The position numbers and the translations under genes were made by a program. Positions 1-8,962 of a stretch of 64,000 bases of DNA are shown here, piece after piece. Source of the stretch: Jannaschia sp. GRR-S6-38 (GTDB lineage: Bacteria > Pseudomonadota > Alphaproteobacteria > Rhodobacterales > Rhodobacteraceae); assembly GCF_029853695.1 (NCBI RefSeq), contig NZ_CP122537.1, positions 1,612,001-1,676,000 on the forward strand, in the 5' to 3' direction. The notes beneath the pieces were generated by a model, which made no database searches, was not told where the DNA came from, and worked only from the letters and a program-made list of their open reading frames with translations. Position 1 is the first letter of the stretch. Each line of letters starts with the position of its first letter.

Positions 1-25
1 CCACGGGAGAGGGAGCCCAATTGAC

Positions 26-84
26 CCCCGGCGTGTCTGACGTGCCGGGGTATTCGTTGGCCGCCGCCCGCAGGCGGCGCCGCC
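26..84 (-). other. GC-rich stem-loops downstream of pufQ
   Basis: The stretch between the pufQ stop and the window edge holds two possible hairpins. One pairs CCCCGGC (26-32) with GCCGGGG (44-50) around an 11-nt loop. The other pairs GCCGCC (60-65) with GGCGGC (73-78) and runs into the self-complementary GGCGGCGCCGCC at 73-84. Intercistronic stem-loops that tune mRNA decay are known from Rhodobacter puf operons, and pufB would be expected just beyond the left edge. A role here is inferred from position only. No T-run follows, so neither looks like a strong terminator. Confidence 0.4.
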
Positions 85-89
85 TCCGC

Positions 90-310
90 TCAGATCGAGC
101 AGATGGTCGTCGTCACGTCCTTCGCGCGGGTCCAGGCATCGGTCAGGATGCCCGGCCGCGGGGTCGCGTCGGATGTCAGCACCGCCCCCGCCGCGCGCAG
201 CGCCGCCAAGGGCAGCGACAGCGCGAGCACGGGGACGAAATACATCCAGTACTCCCAGCCCGGTTCCTTGCGGTGGCGGGTCAGGGGGGGTTCGAGGTCA
301 TGTCAGACAT
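90..310 (-). pseudogene. pufQ: pufQ, interrupted by a frameshift in a C-run
   Basis: PufQ is a small membrane protein linked to bacteriochlorophyll precursor handling and assembly of the photosynthetic apparatus. An ATG at 310 overlaps the bchZ stop by 8 bp (AATGTCTGA), the expected coupled start. That frame reads MSDMTSNPP and then hits TGA, directly after seven C (G-run 284-290 on the + strand). The frame that resumes after the run reads LTRHRKEPGWEYWMYFVPV, continues as a hydrophobic segment and ends in TTTICSI before TGA at 90. One more C (8 instead of 7) would restore a single 73-residue protein with the usual length and layout of PufQ: polar N-terminus, EYWMYF entry to one membrane span, short polar tail. 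The base difference may be an assembly error or a real lesion. Confidence 0.7.
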
Positions 311-1781
311 TGGCGTCCTCCTTCGTCTCGGGTGAACGGGGTGCGAGGCGCGCGATCGTGTCGGCATCGACACGGGCGGCGCCCGCCTTCAGGGCCGCGG
401 CCTCGGCGCGATCGCGCAGCGACTTGGCGGCCGAGATGCGGGTCAGAACGGGGAAGTCGGAGACGATGCGGTCCAGCAGGGCCTGCGCCTCCGGCTCCCA
501 GGGGAAGTCGCGGCGCAGCTGGCTGGGCGTCGCCTCCGCGGCATCCATCTCGGAGGCCAGCGGCAGGATGTGGAACAGCGCGTCGAACAGCCCGTTGCAG
601 ATCTCCTGCAGCAGGTAGGTCGCGCCGGCATAGCCCATGAAGGGCGTCCCCGTGGCGCGCCGGATCGCGGCGCCGGGAAAGCCCGCGGGGATGAAGGCGG
701 GCTTCGGGCCGAACCCGGCGCCGGCCTCGGCCATGTACATCTTCTCGTTGATCGATCCCATGACGATCAGCGGCCGCTTGGTGGCGATCAGCTCGCGCAC
801 GGCGTCGTTGTCGGTCTTCTGGCCTTGCAGCCGCGGCACCGCGAAGGCGCAGGGCAGGCCGAGGTCGTCTTCCAGGAACAGCCGGATGCCGCGGGTATAG
901 GTCTCGTTCGAGACGATTCCGAAGCTCGCCGTGGCGAAGAAATCCTGCGTGACCGAGCGCCACAGGTCCCAGACCGGCTTCAGCGTGGAATGCTTCTCGG
1001 TCGCGATGAAGGGCTCGGGGTCCAGCCCCGTCAGCTCGCCCAGCTTGCGCAGGAAGGCGGTGGTGCTCTCGACCCCGATCGGGGCCTGCAGATAGGGCTT
1101 CTCCAGAACCTCGGCCAGGCCGCGCCCGAATTCGCGATACATGCAGATATTGACGTCGGCATTCACCAGGTCGCGCATCTCGGCAAGATGGGCGCCGAGC
1201 GGCATGACCATGTTGACCTCGGCGCCGATGCCTTCGACGAGGCGGCGGATCTCGGCCAGGTCGGAGGGCATGTTGAACGTGCCGTACATCGGCCCGAGGA
1301 TGTTGACCCGCGGCGCCGATCCCTCGGGGCGGGCCTTTTCCTTGGGCATCCGGCCCTTGGTCATCCCGAACTCGGTGAAGATCCAGGTCATGGCGCGGTC
1401 GGCGGCCTGCCACTGGTCCTCGTCGATGGTGCGCGGCAGGAAGCGCTGGATATTGGTGCCTTCGGGGGTGACGCCGCCGCCGATCATCTCGGCGATCGAG
1501 CCGGTCACGACGACCGCGGGCAGGGCCGGGTCGAGCGTGCCCCAGGCGCGCTTCATCGCGCCCTCGGTCCCGTCGCGGCCCAGCTCTTCCTCGCCCAGGC
1601 CCGTCGTCACGATCGGAAGCTCGTGCGGCGGCAGCGCGTCGGTGTAGTGCAGCACGCTGGTGACCGGCAGGTTCTCGCAGCCCACGGGGCCGTCGATGAC
1701 GACCTGCAGGCCCTTCACGGCACAAAAGGCGTAAACCGCCCCCCAGTAGCCGCCCGCGCGATCATGGTCCTGGACCAGCAT
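303..1781 (-). CDS. bchZ: BchZ, chlorophyllide a reductase subunit Z
   Basis: Chlorophyllide a oxidoreductase (BchXYZ) reduces ring B of chlorophyllide a on the way to bacteriochlorophyll a. BchY and BchZ form the catalytic NifDK-like heterotetramer, and BchX supplies electrons. This 492-residue protein opens with [19 protein letters not shown] and carries the conserved [13 protein letters not shown] segment near residue 30, whose Cys is a likely cluster ligand, followed by the nitrogenase-like fold to the end. Length and sequence match the BchZ family. The start is fixed by the bchY stop: TAG and ATG are directly adjacent with no gap. The 3' end overlaps the expected pufQ start by 8 bp, so bchZ and puf are part of one leftward transcript. 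Confidence 0.96.
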   Translation of the reverse strand: MLVQDHDRAGGYWGAVYAFCAVKGLQVVIDGPVGCENLPVTSVLHYTDALPPHELPIVTTGLGEEELGRDGTEGAMKRAWGTLDPALPAVVVTGSIAEMIGGGVTPEGTNIQRFLPRTIDEDQWQAADRAMTWIFTEFGMTKGRMPKEKARPEGSAPRVNILGPMYGTFNMPSDLAEIRRLVEGIGAEVNMVMPLGAHLAEMRDLVNADVNICMYREFGRGLAEVLEKPYLQAPIGVESTTAFLRKLGELTGLDPEPFIATEKHSTLKPVWDLWRSVTQDFFATASFGIVSNETYTRGIRLFLEDDLGLPCAFAVPRLQGQKTDNDAVRELIATKRPLIVMGSINEKMYMAEAGAGFGPKPAFIPAGFPGAAIRRATGTPFMGYAGATYLLQEICNGLFDALFHILPLASEMDAAEATPSQLRRDFPWEPEAQALLDRIVSDFPVLTRISAAKSLRDRAEAAALKAGAARVDADTIARLAPRSPETKEDANV

Positions 1782-3287
1782 CTAGATCATCTGCGCGGCT
1801 TTGTCGGCCCGCGCCTTCTTGTCGAGTTTCTTCTGATGCGCGGCGCGGAAATCGGGGCGCAGGTTCGGATCGCCCTCCCAGACGCCCGCGGTATCGCCAT
1901 GGCCCACGCCTTCGAAGAAGCCGCGCATCCGCGCCATGCGGTCCTTGTTGCCCATCGCCGCGTTGACGACCTGCTGCAGCGACCCGGCCCCAGCCGGCCC
2001 CATCAAGGGGCGCGCCGAGATCAGGTTGGTGAAATAGAGCGCGGGGATCCCCAGCTCCTTGGCCTTCTGCACGACCGGCGTGGTTCCAATGGAGAGGTCG
2101 GGGCGCAGGCCCTCGACGACGCTCAGGTCGTCCTCGAGCGAGGCGCGGAACTTCACGGTGACGCCGCGCGCCTCCAGCCATTCGACATCCGGCGCCGACC
2201 AGGGCGACTTGGCGCAGGCGGTGCCGACATAAGGAACATCCGCGCCGCTTTCGATCAGCAGGCGGGCCACCAGGAGTTCCGAGCCCTCGTAGCCCGAGAC
2301 GGTGATCGTCCCGTCGATCCGCGCGGCGTCCAGCGCGGCGCGGATCGCGGGGGTGAATTGGTTCTGCGCCTCGGCCACCTTGGCGGCCGAAATCCCGAAG
2401 GCGTCGCCGACTGAAGTGAGCCACGCCGCCGTGCCGTCCACGCCCACGGGCGCGGATGCGAGGATCGGGCGTCCGGCCGCCTGAAACTCCCGCACGGCGG
2501 CGGTGTAGAAGGGATGGATCGCAGCAGCGACGCTGCAATCCAACGCAGAATAGAACTCGCGCCACTCACGGCAGGGAACGACCGGACCTGCCGCCAGACC
2601 GAGTGGCGCGAGCATTCCAGCGATCCCCAAGGGGTCCGCCGGAAACATTTCGCCCAACAGCGCAACTGTCGGACGATCGGATTTGCCCGCGGCTGGCATC
2701 GGCACAGGGCCGGCCGCCACTTCCTTGCGGGCATAGGAAAGCATCGCTCCGGCCAGGACGTCCTTGGCCTCGGCATGGGTGGGGATGCCGAAGCCCGGCA
2801 CGTCGATGCCGATGATCCGGACCCCGTCGATCTGGTCGGGCAACAGCCGCAGCGGGACCCCGCTGGCGGTCGGCACGCAGAGATTGGTGACGATGATCGC
2901 GTCGAGCTTCTCGGGATCGGCCAGCTTGTGGACGGCGTCGCGGATATCCTCGAAGAGCTTGCCCGTGACCAGCGTCTCGCTGTCGAAGGGCACGTAGCCG
3001 ACCGAGCGGCGGGCGCCGTAGAAATGCGACACGAAGGTCAGCCCGTAGACGCAGCAGGCCGAGCCGGACAGGACCGTCGCGACCCGCTTCATCCGCAGGC
3101 CGGTGCGCAGCGATCCGAAGGCGGGGCACATGCTTTGCGGCTTGTCGTGGGGACCGACGGGATAATCCGCCTTGTAGCGGTCCAGCAGGTCGCCCTGCCC
3201 GGCCTTGCGGGCCGCGGCCTCCAGGGTCTCGGGGGTGGCGCACCCGCCCGCCGTTTCCGGCCCGATATCGCGGAAATCGTCAGGCAT
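1782..3287 (-). CDS. bchY: BchY, chlorophyllide a reductase subunit Y
   Basis: This is the second catalytic subunit of chlorophyllide a reductase, pairing with BchZ. I chose the ATG at 3287 ([20 protein letters not shown], 501 residues) because it overlaps the bchX stop by 8 bp. A longer frame starting at 3347 would add 20 residues that lie entirely inside bchX. Conserved Cys residues occur in PQSMCPAFGSLR and SGSACCVYGL in the first quarter, as expected for the [4Fe-4S] cluster at the BchY-BchZ interface. The fold then resembles NifD/BchN. Gene order bchC-X-Y-Z is the standard purple-bacterial arrangement, and expression should follow the bchC promoter. Confidence 0.96.
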   Translation of the reverse strand: MPDDFRDIGPETAGGCATPETLEAAARKAGQGDLLDRYKADYPVGPHDKPQSMCPAFGSLRTGLRMKRVATVLSGSACCVYGLTFVSHFYGARRSVGYVPFDSETLVTGKLFEDIRDAVHKLADPEKLDAIIVTNLCVPTASGVPLRLLPDQIDGVRIIGIDVPGFGIPTHAEAKDVLAGAMLSYARKEVAAGPVPMPAAGKSDRPTVALLGEMFPADPLGIAGMLAPLGLAAGPVVPCREWREFYSALDCSVAAAIHPFYTAAVREFQAAGRPILASAPVGVDGTAAWLTSVGDAFGISAAKVAEAQNQFTPAIRAALDAARIDGTITVSGYEGSELLVARLLIESGADVPYVGTACAKSPWSAPDVEWLEARGVTVKFRASLEDDLSVVEGLRPDLSIGTTPVVQKAKELGIPALYFTNLISARPLMGPAGAGSLQQVVNAAMGNKDRMARMRGFFEGVGHGDTAGVWEGDPNLRPDFRAAHQKKLDKKARADKAAQMI

Positions 3288-4287
3288 CGTCGTAGACGAC
3301 CTCCAGCGAGGGCTTTGGCGCGTAATACTTGCCGCGCATATCGGCATCGGTCGCGGGCTCCAGCGTCACGCCGGCCCCGGTCTCGGAGCCATCGAACAGC
3401 GCCAGCAGACCGTCCTGGTCCACCGGGGTCGGCCGCACCGGCGGCGCCACGGCCACCGCATCGCCAAGCGCGGCGAACAGGCTGCCCCATTCGCTCGCGG
3501 CGGTGCCGACGATCTGGTAGTTGGCGGATTTCTTGCGCAGGTCGTCATCCTGCGGGATCGAGGCCAGCACCGGGATGCCCGCGACCTTGGCGAAGGCCTG
3601 CGCCTCGCCGGAATGGTCGTCCTTGTTCACCACCAGGCCCGCGACGCCGACATTGCCGCCCAGCTTGCGGAAATACTCCACCGCCGAGCAGACGTTGTTG
3701 GCCACGTAGAGCGACTGCAGGTCGTTCGAGGCGACCAGGATCACCTTCTGCGCCATGTCTCGCGCGATCGGCAGGCCGAAGCCGCCGCAGACCACGTCGC
3801 CCAGGAAGTCGAGCAGCACGTAGTCGAAATCCCAGTCGTGGAAGCCCAGCTTCTCGAGAAGCTCGAAGCCGTGGATGATGCCGCGTCCGCCGCAGCCGCG
3901 GCCGACCTCGGGCCCGCCCAGTTCCATCGCGAAGACGCCGCCGCGCTTGAAGCAGACATCGCCGATGGCGACTTCCTCGCCGGCGAGCTTCTTGCGAGTC
4001 GAAGTCTCGATGATCGTGGGGCAGGCCTTGCCGCCGAAGAGCAGCGAGGTCGTGTCCGATTTCGGGTCGCAGCCGATCAGCAGCACGCGCTTGCCCTGCT
4101 CGGCCATCATGTGGCTGAGATTGGCGAGCGTGAAGCTCTTGCCGATGCCGCCCTTGCCGTAGATCGCGATGATCTGCGTCTTGGACTTGGGCTCGCCCTG
4201 GGGCACTTCGAGGCTGGGCTCCTCAGAGGCCTCCTCGCGCAGGCGGTCGGAGAAATCGCGCAGGTTCGGGGCGTCGTCCAGGCTCAT
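3280..4287 (-). CDS. bchX: BchX, chlorophyllide a reductase iron protein
   Basis: BchX is the NifH/BchL-like ATPase that donates electrons to BchYZ. The 335-residue protein has a P-loop GKGGIGKS at residues 44-51 and the switch-type segment [11 protein letters not shown] at about 72-82. Two Cys (132 in GRGCGGRG and 167 in DVVCGGFG) are the expected ligands of the [4Fe-4S] cluster shared across the homodimer. An N-terminal extension of about 35 residues before the P-loop is usual for BchX and separates it from BchL. The ATG overlaps the bchC stop as ATGA, and the 3' end overlaps bchY. Confidence 0.97.
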   Translation of the reverse strand: MSLDDAPNLRDFSDRLREEASEEPSLEVPQGEPKSKTQIIAIYGKGGIGKSFTLANLSHMMAEQGKRVLLIGCDPKSDTTSLLFGGKACPTIIETSTRKKLAGEEVAIGDVCFKRGGVFAMELGGPEVGRGCGGRGIIHGFELLEKLGFHDWDFDYVLLDFLGDVVCGGFGLPIARDMAQKVILVASNDLQSLYVANNVCSAVEYFRKLGGNVGVAGLVVNKDDHSGEAQAFAKVAGIPVLASIPQDDDLRKKSANYQIVGTAASEWGSLFAALGDAVAVAPPVRPTPVDQDGLLALFDGSETGAGVTLEPATDADMRGKYYAPKPSLEVVYDDA

Positions 4288-5216
4288 GCGTGGCCCTCCC
4301 AGTTCAGGACCATCTTGAGGCAGGCCGGATCGGCGAATGCCGTGGCGTAGGCGTCGGGCGCGTCCGCGGCGGGGCGGTCATGCGTGATCAGCCCGTCGAG
4401 CGACAGGATCCCGGCCTCGACCAGGTCGCGCGTGGCCACGAGGTCGTCGCGGGTCCATTCGGCGCTGACGCGGAACCGCGCCTCGCGCATGAAGGCGGGC
4501 GGATAGGCGAAGGAGACGGGCTTGGCGTAGAACCCGGCCAGCACGATCTCGCCGCCCTTGTTCAGGCGCCCGATCAGCGTGTCGAGAAGCCCGGTGTCGC
4601 CCGAGGCGTCGAAGATCGTGTCATAGGTCGCCATGTCGTCGGCGGGGTCGATGACCTGGTAGCCGGTGGCCCCGTCGCGGCGCGCGGCGTCACGCTCCCA
4701 GACGACGGGCCGGCCGCCGGCGGCAAGGGTCAGACGGGCCAGCAGGCGCCCGAAGGTGCCGTGGCCGACGATCAGGTCGGGAAGCTCGGTCCGCAGCCCG
4801 GCGATGGCGTGGCGCGCGGTGGCAGCCAGCGCCAGCAGCGCCCCCGAGGGACCGTGGCCCGCATCGACCGGAACCAGCCGGTCGGCGGCGGTCGTCACGT
4901 GACCGGCGGCGGCGCCGAACAGGCCGCGCGCATCCTCGTAGCAATCGGCGCCGGGCACGAAGACCCGCGTGCCGACGCCCAGCGCGGCGCTGCGGGATTC
5001 GACCACCTCGCCGACGGCCTCGTAGCCGGGCACCAGCGGGTAGCCCATGCCGGGGAAGGGCGGCATCTCGCCGGTCCAGAGCAGCTTCTCCGTCCCGGTG
5101 GAAATCGCGGAATGCAGAATGCGGACAACGGCATCGCCGCCCTGCGGGGCCTTGAGACCCAGCGGGGCCAGGGCGATCGCCCCGGGACCGGAAATGAGAA
5201 CCGCGTCGGTCTGCAA
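4284..5216 (-). CDS. bchC: BchC, hydroxyethyl bacteriochlorophyllide a dehydrogenase
   Basis: BchC oxidises the 3-hydroxyethyl group of the bacteriochlorophyllide intermediate to the 3-acetyl group of bacteriochlorophyll a, using NAD+. It is a 310-residue member of the medium-chain dehydrogenase fold without structural zinc. The N-terminal catalytic domain includes [17 protein letters not shown] and [11 protein letters not shown]. The Rossmann half includes [13 protein letters not shown], a degenerate GxGxxG-like turn. It is the first gene after the operators at 5285-5310 and probably begins the bchCXYZ-puf transcriptional unit, with read-through from crtEF also likely. Confidence 0.94.
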   Translation of the reverse strand: MQTDAVLISGPGAIALAPLGLKAPQGGDAVVRILHSAISTGTEKLLWTGEMPPFPGMGYPLVPGYEAVGEVVESRSAALGVGTRVFVPGADCYEDARGLFGAAAGHVTTAADRLVPVDAGHGPSGALLALAATARHAIAGLRTELPDLIVGHGTFGRLLARLTLAAGGRPVVWERDAARRDGATGYQVIDPADDMATYDTIFDASGDTGLLDTLIGRLNKGGEIVLAGFYAKPVSFAYPPAFMREARFRVSAEWTRDDLVATRDLVEAGILSLDGLITHDRPAADAPDAYATAFADPACLKMVLNWEGHA

Positions 5217-5284
5217 GGTAGCTCCCCTCGATGGCGATCCTGACGAGGGACTCGCCGGATTGCCGTTCGACTCTTACTTCCGGA

Positions 5285-5310
5285 TTGATTTGTGTCAACC
5301 AGAATAGACA
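5285..5310 (-). promoter_or_regulatory. bchC promoter with PpsR/CrtJ and FnrL-like sites
   Basis: Between crtF and bchC lies TGTCAACCAGAATAGACA (5293-5310), an exact TGT-N12-ACA operator of the redox/light repressor PpsR (CrtJ). It overlaps TTGATTTGTGTCAA (5285-5298), one base from the FNR-family palindrome TTGAT-N4-ATCAA. On the minus strand the same bases supply a TTGACA -35 element (5298-5293), with a weak TAAGAG -10 about 16 nt downstream. A degenerate second half-site lies at 5318-5335. PpsR repression and FnrL control of bch genes are established in Rhodobacter. Binding here is inferred from the motifs. Confidence 0.75.
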
Positions 5311-5319
5311 GCGTGAGTG

Positions 5320-6453
5320 TCAGGTTGACAGGTCAGGCCGCTCTGCGGACAGGACATGCGTCACGAAGGGGCGGGTGGTGCCGCGATCGGTGATCCGGGT
5401 GAACCCCGCCTGCGCCATCAGGGCCTTGATCCGCTCCGGGCTGCGCGCCCGTCCGGTCTGCATCGCCATGCAGTAGAAGGCGAAATAAGCGTCGCCCGCG
5501 CGGCTCGGCCGATCCCCGCCGGTCATCGGCTCGGACACGATCAGCCGGCCGCCGGGCGGCAGGGCCGCGTGCACCGCGCCCAACAGGCTCAGCACTGTCG
5601 TATCGTCGTGATCGTAGAGCACGCGCACCAGCGTGATCGTGTCGGCGCCCCCGGGCAGCGGGTCGTCGCGGAAGCTGCCTGGCGTGATCGTAACCCGATC
5701 GCCCAGCCCCGCCGCAGCGAACCGGGCGCGGGCATCGGGCACCACGGCGGGCAGGTCGAAGAGATGCAGGCGCGGCCCCGGATGCGCCCGGCCGAGCGCG
5801 GTCAGGAACGCGCCGGTCCCGCCGCCCACATCCAGCACCGTGCCCGCGCGCGCCAGGTCGACGCGGCGCAGCGTCTCCTCCGTCACGAGCGCCTGGCTGT
5901 CGGCCATCAGGTCGGAATAGCGCCGCGCCGTCGCGGGATCCGCGGCCGCCCCGGCGCCGAAGACATAGGGCCAGAAGCGCGACAGCTCGGTCTCGCCGCC
6001 GCGCAGCAGCGCGAGCGGATCGGCGAGGTCGCGATAGAGCACCGAGTGATGCGCGATCATCGCCTCGAGCCCCGGCACGCCCAGCAACGCCGCACCCCGA
6101 CGCGCGATCCGCCAAGTCGCGCCGTCGCGCCGCATCAGCCCCAGCGCGCTCGCCCCATCGCAAAGCTGCGCCATCCGGTCGGGCGCGACATGCGTGCCGG
6201 CCGCCAGCGTCGCCGCGTCCGCGGGCCCGTCCATCAGCCGGTGCAGCAGACGCAGCTCGACGACCGCCGACAGGATCTGCGAATGCACGAAGCCCGCAAC
6301 AAGGTCGAACAGCGCCTCGCCGTCCCGGCGCGCGAAGCGGCGCAGGATCGGGGTGGCGGCGACGAGGGACTGGAACCGACGCGAGGCGACCAGCCGCATC
6401 GCCCAGCCGGCGCGGGCGGCGCGCGGCGGGGGCGCGGGATCGGCCAGCGTCAT
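5320..6453 (-). CDS. crtF: CrtF, demethylspheroidene (hydroxyneurosporene) O-methyltransferase
   Basis: CrtF transfers methyl from SAM to the tertiary hydroxyl of the acyclic carotenoid, giving spheroidene-type methoxy carotenoids. The 377-residue protein has an N-terminal dimerisation/helical region and a C-terminal class I methyltransferase domain. SAM motif I DVGGGTG is at residues 208-214, followed by [18 protein letters not shown], where the acidic Asp after motif II would bind the ribose. Its ATG follows the crtE stop by one base (TGA-C-ATG). Its 3' end runs up to the bchC operator region. Confidence 0.93.
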   Translation of the reverse strand: MTLADPAPPPRAARAGWAMRLVASRRFQSLVAATPILRRFARRDGEALFDLVAGFVHSQILSAVVELRLLHRLMDGPADAATLAAGTHVAPDRMAQLCDGASALGLMRRDGATWRIARRGAALLGVPGLEAMIAHHSVLYRDLADPLALLRGGETELSRFWPYVFGAGAAADPATARRYSDLMADSQALVTEETLRRVDLARAGTVLDVGGGTGAFLTALGRAHPGPRLHLFDLPAVVPDARARFAAAGLGDRVTITPGSFRDDPLPGGADTITLVRVLYDHDDTTVLSLLGAVHAALPPGGRLIVSEPMTGGDRPSRAGDAYFAFYCMAMQTGRARSPERIKALMAQAGFTRITDRGTTRPFVTHVLSAERPDLST

Positions 6454-6454
6454 G

Positions 6455-7324
6455 TCACTCGGCGGCGGTGGCGGTATGCGCGGGCGTCAGCCGCGCGGCG
6501 GTGGCGCGCACCATCTCGGCCAGCATCGCCTCGCCGGGGCAGGCGGGGATCGAGGCGATCGCGCCGGAGAGGATGTCTTCCAGCCGCTTGATCGCGCCGG
6601 CGACGCCCAGCTCGGTCACGGCCGAGGGCCGCGCCAGCCGCGCATCCTGGCCCGCGGGCTTGCCGGTCACGGCCTCGGGCTGCAGCGCGTCGAGTAGGTC
6701 GTCGGCCACCTGGAACGCCTCGCCGATGCGCGCGCCGAGCTCGGTCCAGGGCTCCGGATCCTCGCCGGCAGCCAGGGCCCCCATGCGGGTCGCCGCGGTG
6801 AAGAGCGCGCCGGTCTTGGCGCGGTGATAGGTGGCGAGGTCGATGGTCGCCTCGCTCTCCCAGCCCTGCCCGGCGCAGATGCCGTGCGGCATGCCGGTGA
6901 AGCGCGCCATCTCGCCCACCAGCCGTCCGGCCCGGGCCGGGTTCTCCAATGCGGCGACGCCGAGCACGTCGAAGCCGAGCACGATCAGGCTGTCGCCCGC
7001 CAGCAGCGCCAGCGCCTCGCCGTATTTCGCGTGGACCGAGGGCTTGCCCCGCCGGATCGCGGCATCGTCGAAACACGGCATGTCGTCATGGACCAGCGAG
7101 GCGCAATGGATCAGCTCGATCGCCGAGGCGGCGGCATCCGCCAGCGCTGGCCTGTCGTCGCCGCAGGCCAGCGCGACCGAGAGCGAGATCGTCGGCCGGA
7201 TGCGAGCCCCGCCGGGCTTGACGGCATGGTAGAGCGCGGCGGCCAGCTTCGGCGGGACCGAGCCCGCGGTCGCGCGGCCCAGCGCGCCATCGATGGCGGC
7301 CTCGATGCGGGTGTTCAGCGTCAT
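6455..7324 (-). CDS. crtE: CrtE, geranylgeranyl diphosphate synthase
   Basis: CrtE condenses isopentenyl diphosphate with allylic diphosphates to C20 GGPP, the precursor of carotenoids and the bacteriochlorophyll phytyl tail. The 289-residue protein has the first Asp-rich motif DDMPCFDD at residues 80-87 with the bacterial two-residue insert, and the second, DDLLD, at 208-212. GGARIRP near residue 38 binds diphosphate. It is transcribed away from crtD out of a shared 90-bp promoter region with two PpsR operators, and leads directly into crtF. Confidence 0.95.
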   Translation of the reverse strand: MTLNTRIEAAIDGALGRATAGSVPPKLAAALYHAVKPGGARIRPTISLSVALACGDDRPALADAAASAIELIHCASLVHDDMPCFDDAAIRRGKPSVHAKYGEALALLAGDSLIVLGFDVLGVAALENPARAGRLVGEMARFTGMPHGICAGQGWESEATIDLATYHRAKTGALFTAATRMGALAAGEDPEPWTELGARIGEAFQVADDLLDALQPEAVTGKPAGQDARLARPSAVTELGVAGAIKRLEDILSGAIASIPACPGEAMLAEMVRATAARLTPAHTATAAE

Positions 7325-7343
7325 GCGGGGACCTCGCGCGGCA

Positions 7344-7401
7344 TGTCATTGCGTCGTGACAGAATGTGTCACATGATGTTGACAGTTGCGACATCTGTCA
7401 A
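7344..7401. promoter_or_regulatory. crtE-crtD divergent promoter with tandem PpsR operators
   Basis: Two exact TGT-N12-ACA palindromes lie 5 bp apart: TGTCATTGCGTCGTGACA at 7344-7361 and TGTCACATGATGTTGACA at 7367-7384. Paired PpsR/CrtJ sites of this kind allow cooperative binding and repression of both divergent genes under oxygen and light. An additional inverted repeat TTGACAG (7379-7385) / CTGTCAA (7395-7401) overlaps the second operator and provides a possible -35 toward crtD. The crtD ribosome-binding purine run GGGGGA lies just before its ATG at 7415. Confidence 0.82.
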
Positions 7402-7414
7402 CGTGCGGGGGAAC

Positions 7415-8962
7415 ATGCCCGAAAAGGTGGTCATCGTCGGCGCAGGGATCGGCGGCCTCGCCTGCGCGATGCGGCTGGCCCATGCCGGCTGCGACGTGAC
7501 CGTGCTCGAATCCGCGAAGGCGCCCGGCGGCAAGATGCGCACCGTCCCGAGCCCCGCCGGTCCGGTCGATGCGGGGCCCACCGTCCTGACGCTGCGCCCG
7601 GTCTTCGCGGCGCTGTTCGACGCCTGCGGCACCTCGCTCGACACCGAGGTCACGCTCGACCCCCTGCCCGTCCTCGCCCGTCACCACTGGGAAGACGGCG
7701 CCAGTCTGGACCTGTTCCCCGATGCCGACCGCTCGGCCGACGCCATCGGCACAATGGCTGGCGCGACCGCCGCGCGACAGTTCCGCCGCTTCCACGCCCG
7801 CACCGCCCGGCTCTTCGACGCGTTCGAAGCGCCGATGATGCAGGCCGCCGATCCGGGCCCGCACGGGATGGCCCGCGTCGTGGCCCGCGACCCCGCGCTC
7901 CTGCCCGCGATGGCGCCCGGCCGGACGCTGGACGGGCTTCTGCGCCGCAGCTTCGACGACCCGCGGCTGCGGCAGCTCTTCGGGCGCTACGCGACCTATG
8001 TCGGCGGCGACCCCGCCCGGGTGCCCGCGCTGCTGGCGCTGGTCTGGCAAGCCGAATCGCGCGGGGTCTGGGCCGTCCGGGGCGGGATGCACCGGCTGGC
8101 CCGCGCCATGCAGGCCGTGGCCGAACGCGCCGGGGCGCGGTTCCGCTTCGGCAGCCGGGCCGACCGGATCGAAGTGCAGGGCGGCCGGGTGACCGCCGTG
8201 CGCTGCGCCGACGGGCGCCATGCCGCGGACCGGGTGGTCTTCAACGGCGACCCCCGCGCCTTGCGCACCGGCCTGCTGGGCGACGCCGCGGCGGCCACGG
8301 TCCCCGAAGCGGCCGTGTCCCCGCGCAGCCTATCGGCCTTCGTCTGGTCCTTCGCCGCCCGCCCGGCGGGCCGCGCGCCGGAGCATCACAACGTGTTCTT
8401 CGCGCGTCGCCCGAATTCCGAATTCGCCGAGATCGCGGCGGGCCGCCTGCCCGCCGATCCCACCCTTTACGTCTGCGCGCAGGATCGCGGCGGCGCAGCC
8501 CCCGAGGGGCCGGAGCGCTTCGAGATCATCGTCAACGGCCCGCCGCGCGACGCCACGAGACCCGACCCGGAGGAAGCAGAGACATGCCGAAGGACGACAT
8601 TCGACAGGCTGGCGTGGATGGGTCTGCGCTTCGATCCGACCCCCGACGTAACGGCCCTGACGACGCCGGAGGGCTTCGCGGCACTGTTCCCGGCCAGTCG
8701 CGGCGCGCTTTACGGGCTGAGCCCGCGGGGCATGACGGCAGCCTTCCGCAGGCCGCGGGCGCGGACGGCGCTGCCCGGGCTCTACCTGGCGGGCGGCGGG
8801 ACGCATCCGGGGGCGGGCGTGCCGATGGCGGCCACCTCCGGTCGGCTCGCGGCCGAGGCGATACTGGCGGACCGCGTTTCGACCTCGCCGTCCCGCCGGA
8901 CGGCTATGCCTGGTGGTATGTCGACGGCATCTCCGAGGACGGGCAGCGCGCCGTCTCGGTGA
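7415..8962 (+). CDS. crtD: CrtD, methoxyneurosporene / hydroxycarotenoid 3,4-desaturase
   Basis: CrtD introduces the C-3,4 double bond in acyclic hydroxy or methoxy carotenoids. The ATG at 7415 follows a GGGGGA ribosome-binding site and opens MPEKVVIVGAGIGGLACAM, the FAD-binding GxGxxG at residues 9-14. The C-terminal phytoene-desaturase signature is LYLAGGGTHPGAGVPMAATS. Total length is 515 residues. The last 30 or so residues (after LAAEAILADRV) have no domain character and are read from DNA that in the +1-shifted frame encodes CrtC-like sequence. The stop overlaps the crtC GTG as GTGA. It is regulated with crtE from the shared operators. Confidence 0.94.
   Translation: MPEKVVIVGAGIGGLACAMRLAHAGCDVTVLESAKAPGGKMRTVPSPAGPVDAGPTVLTLRPVFAALFDACGTSLDTEVTLDPLPVLARHHWEDGASLDLFPDADRSADAIGTMAGATAARQFRRFHARTARLFDAFEAPMMQAADPGPHGMARVVARDPALLPAMAPGRTLDGLLRRSFDDPRLRQLFGRYATYVGGDPARVPALLALVWQAESRGVWAVRGGMHRLARAMQAVAERAGARFRFGSRADRIEVQGGRVTAVRCADGRHAADRVVFNGDPRALRTGLLGDAAAATVPEAAVSPRSLSAFVWSFAARPAGRAPEHHNVFFARRPNSEFAEIAAGRLPADPTLYVCAQDRGGAAPEGPERFEIIVNGPPRDATRPDPEEAETCRRTTFDRLAWMGLRFDPTPDVTALTTPEGFAALFPASRGALYGLSPRGMTAAFRRPRARTALPGLYLAGGGTHPGAGVPMAATSGRLAAEAILADRVSTSPSRRTAMPGGMSTASPRTGSAPSR

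Noticed and set aside
570..2414. 614-codon open frame antisense to bchZ and bchY
   Set aside because: GC-rich shadow frame; the opposite strand encodes two well-recognised photosynthesis proteins, and the translation has no family character.
6824..7414. 197-codon N-terminal extension of the crtD frame
   Set aside because: It is antisense to crtE and crosses the shared promoter. The FAD motif and ribosome-binding site fix the start at 7415.
7366..8958. Long open frame leading into crtC
   Set aside because: Mostly a shadow of crtD. Only the last 30 or so codons look like CrtC, as discussed in findings. The ATG at 8584 would add about 95 unconserved residues.
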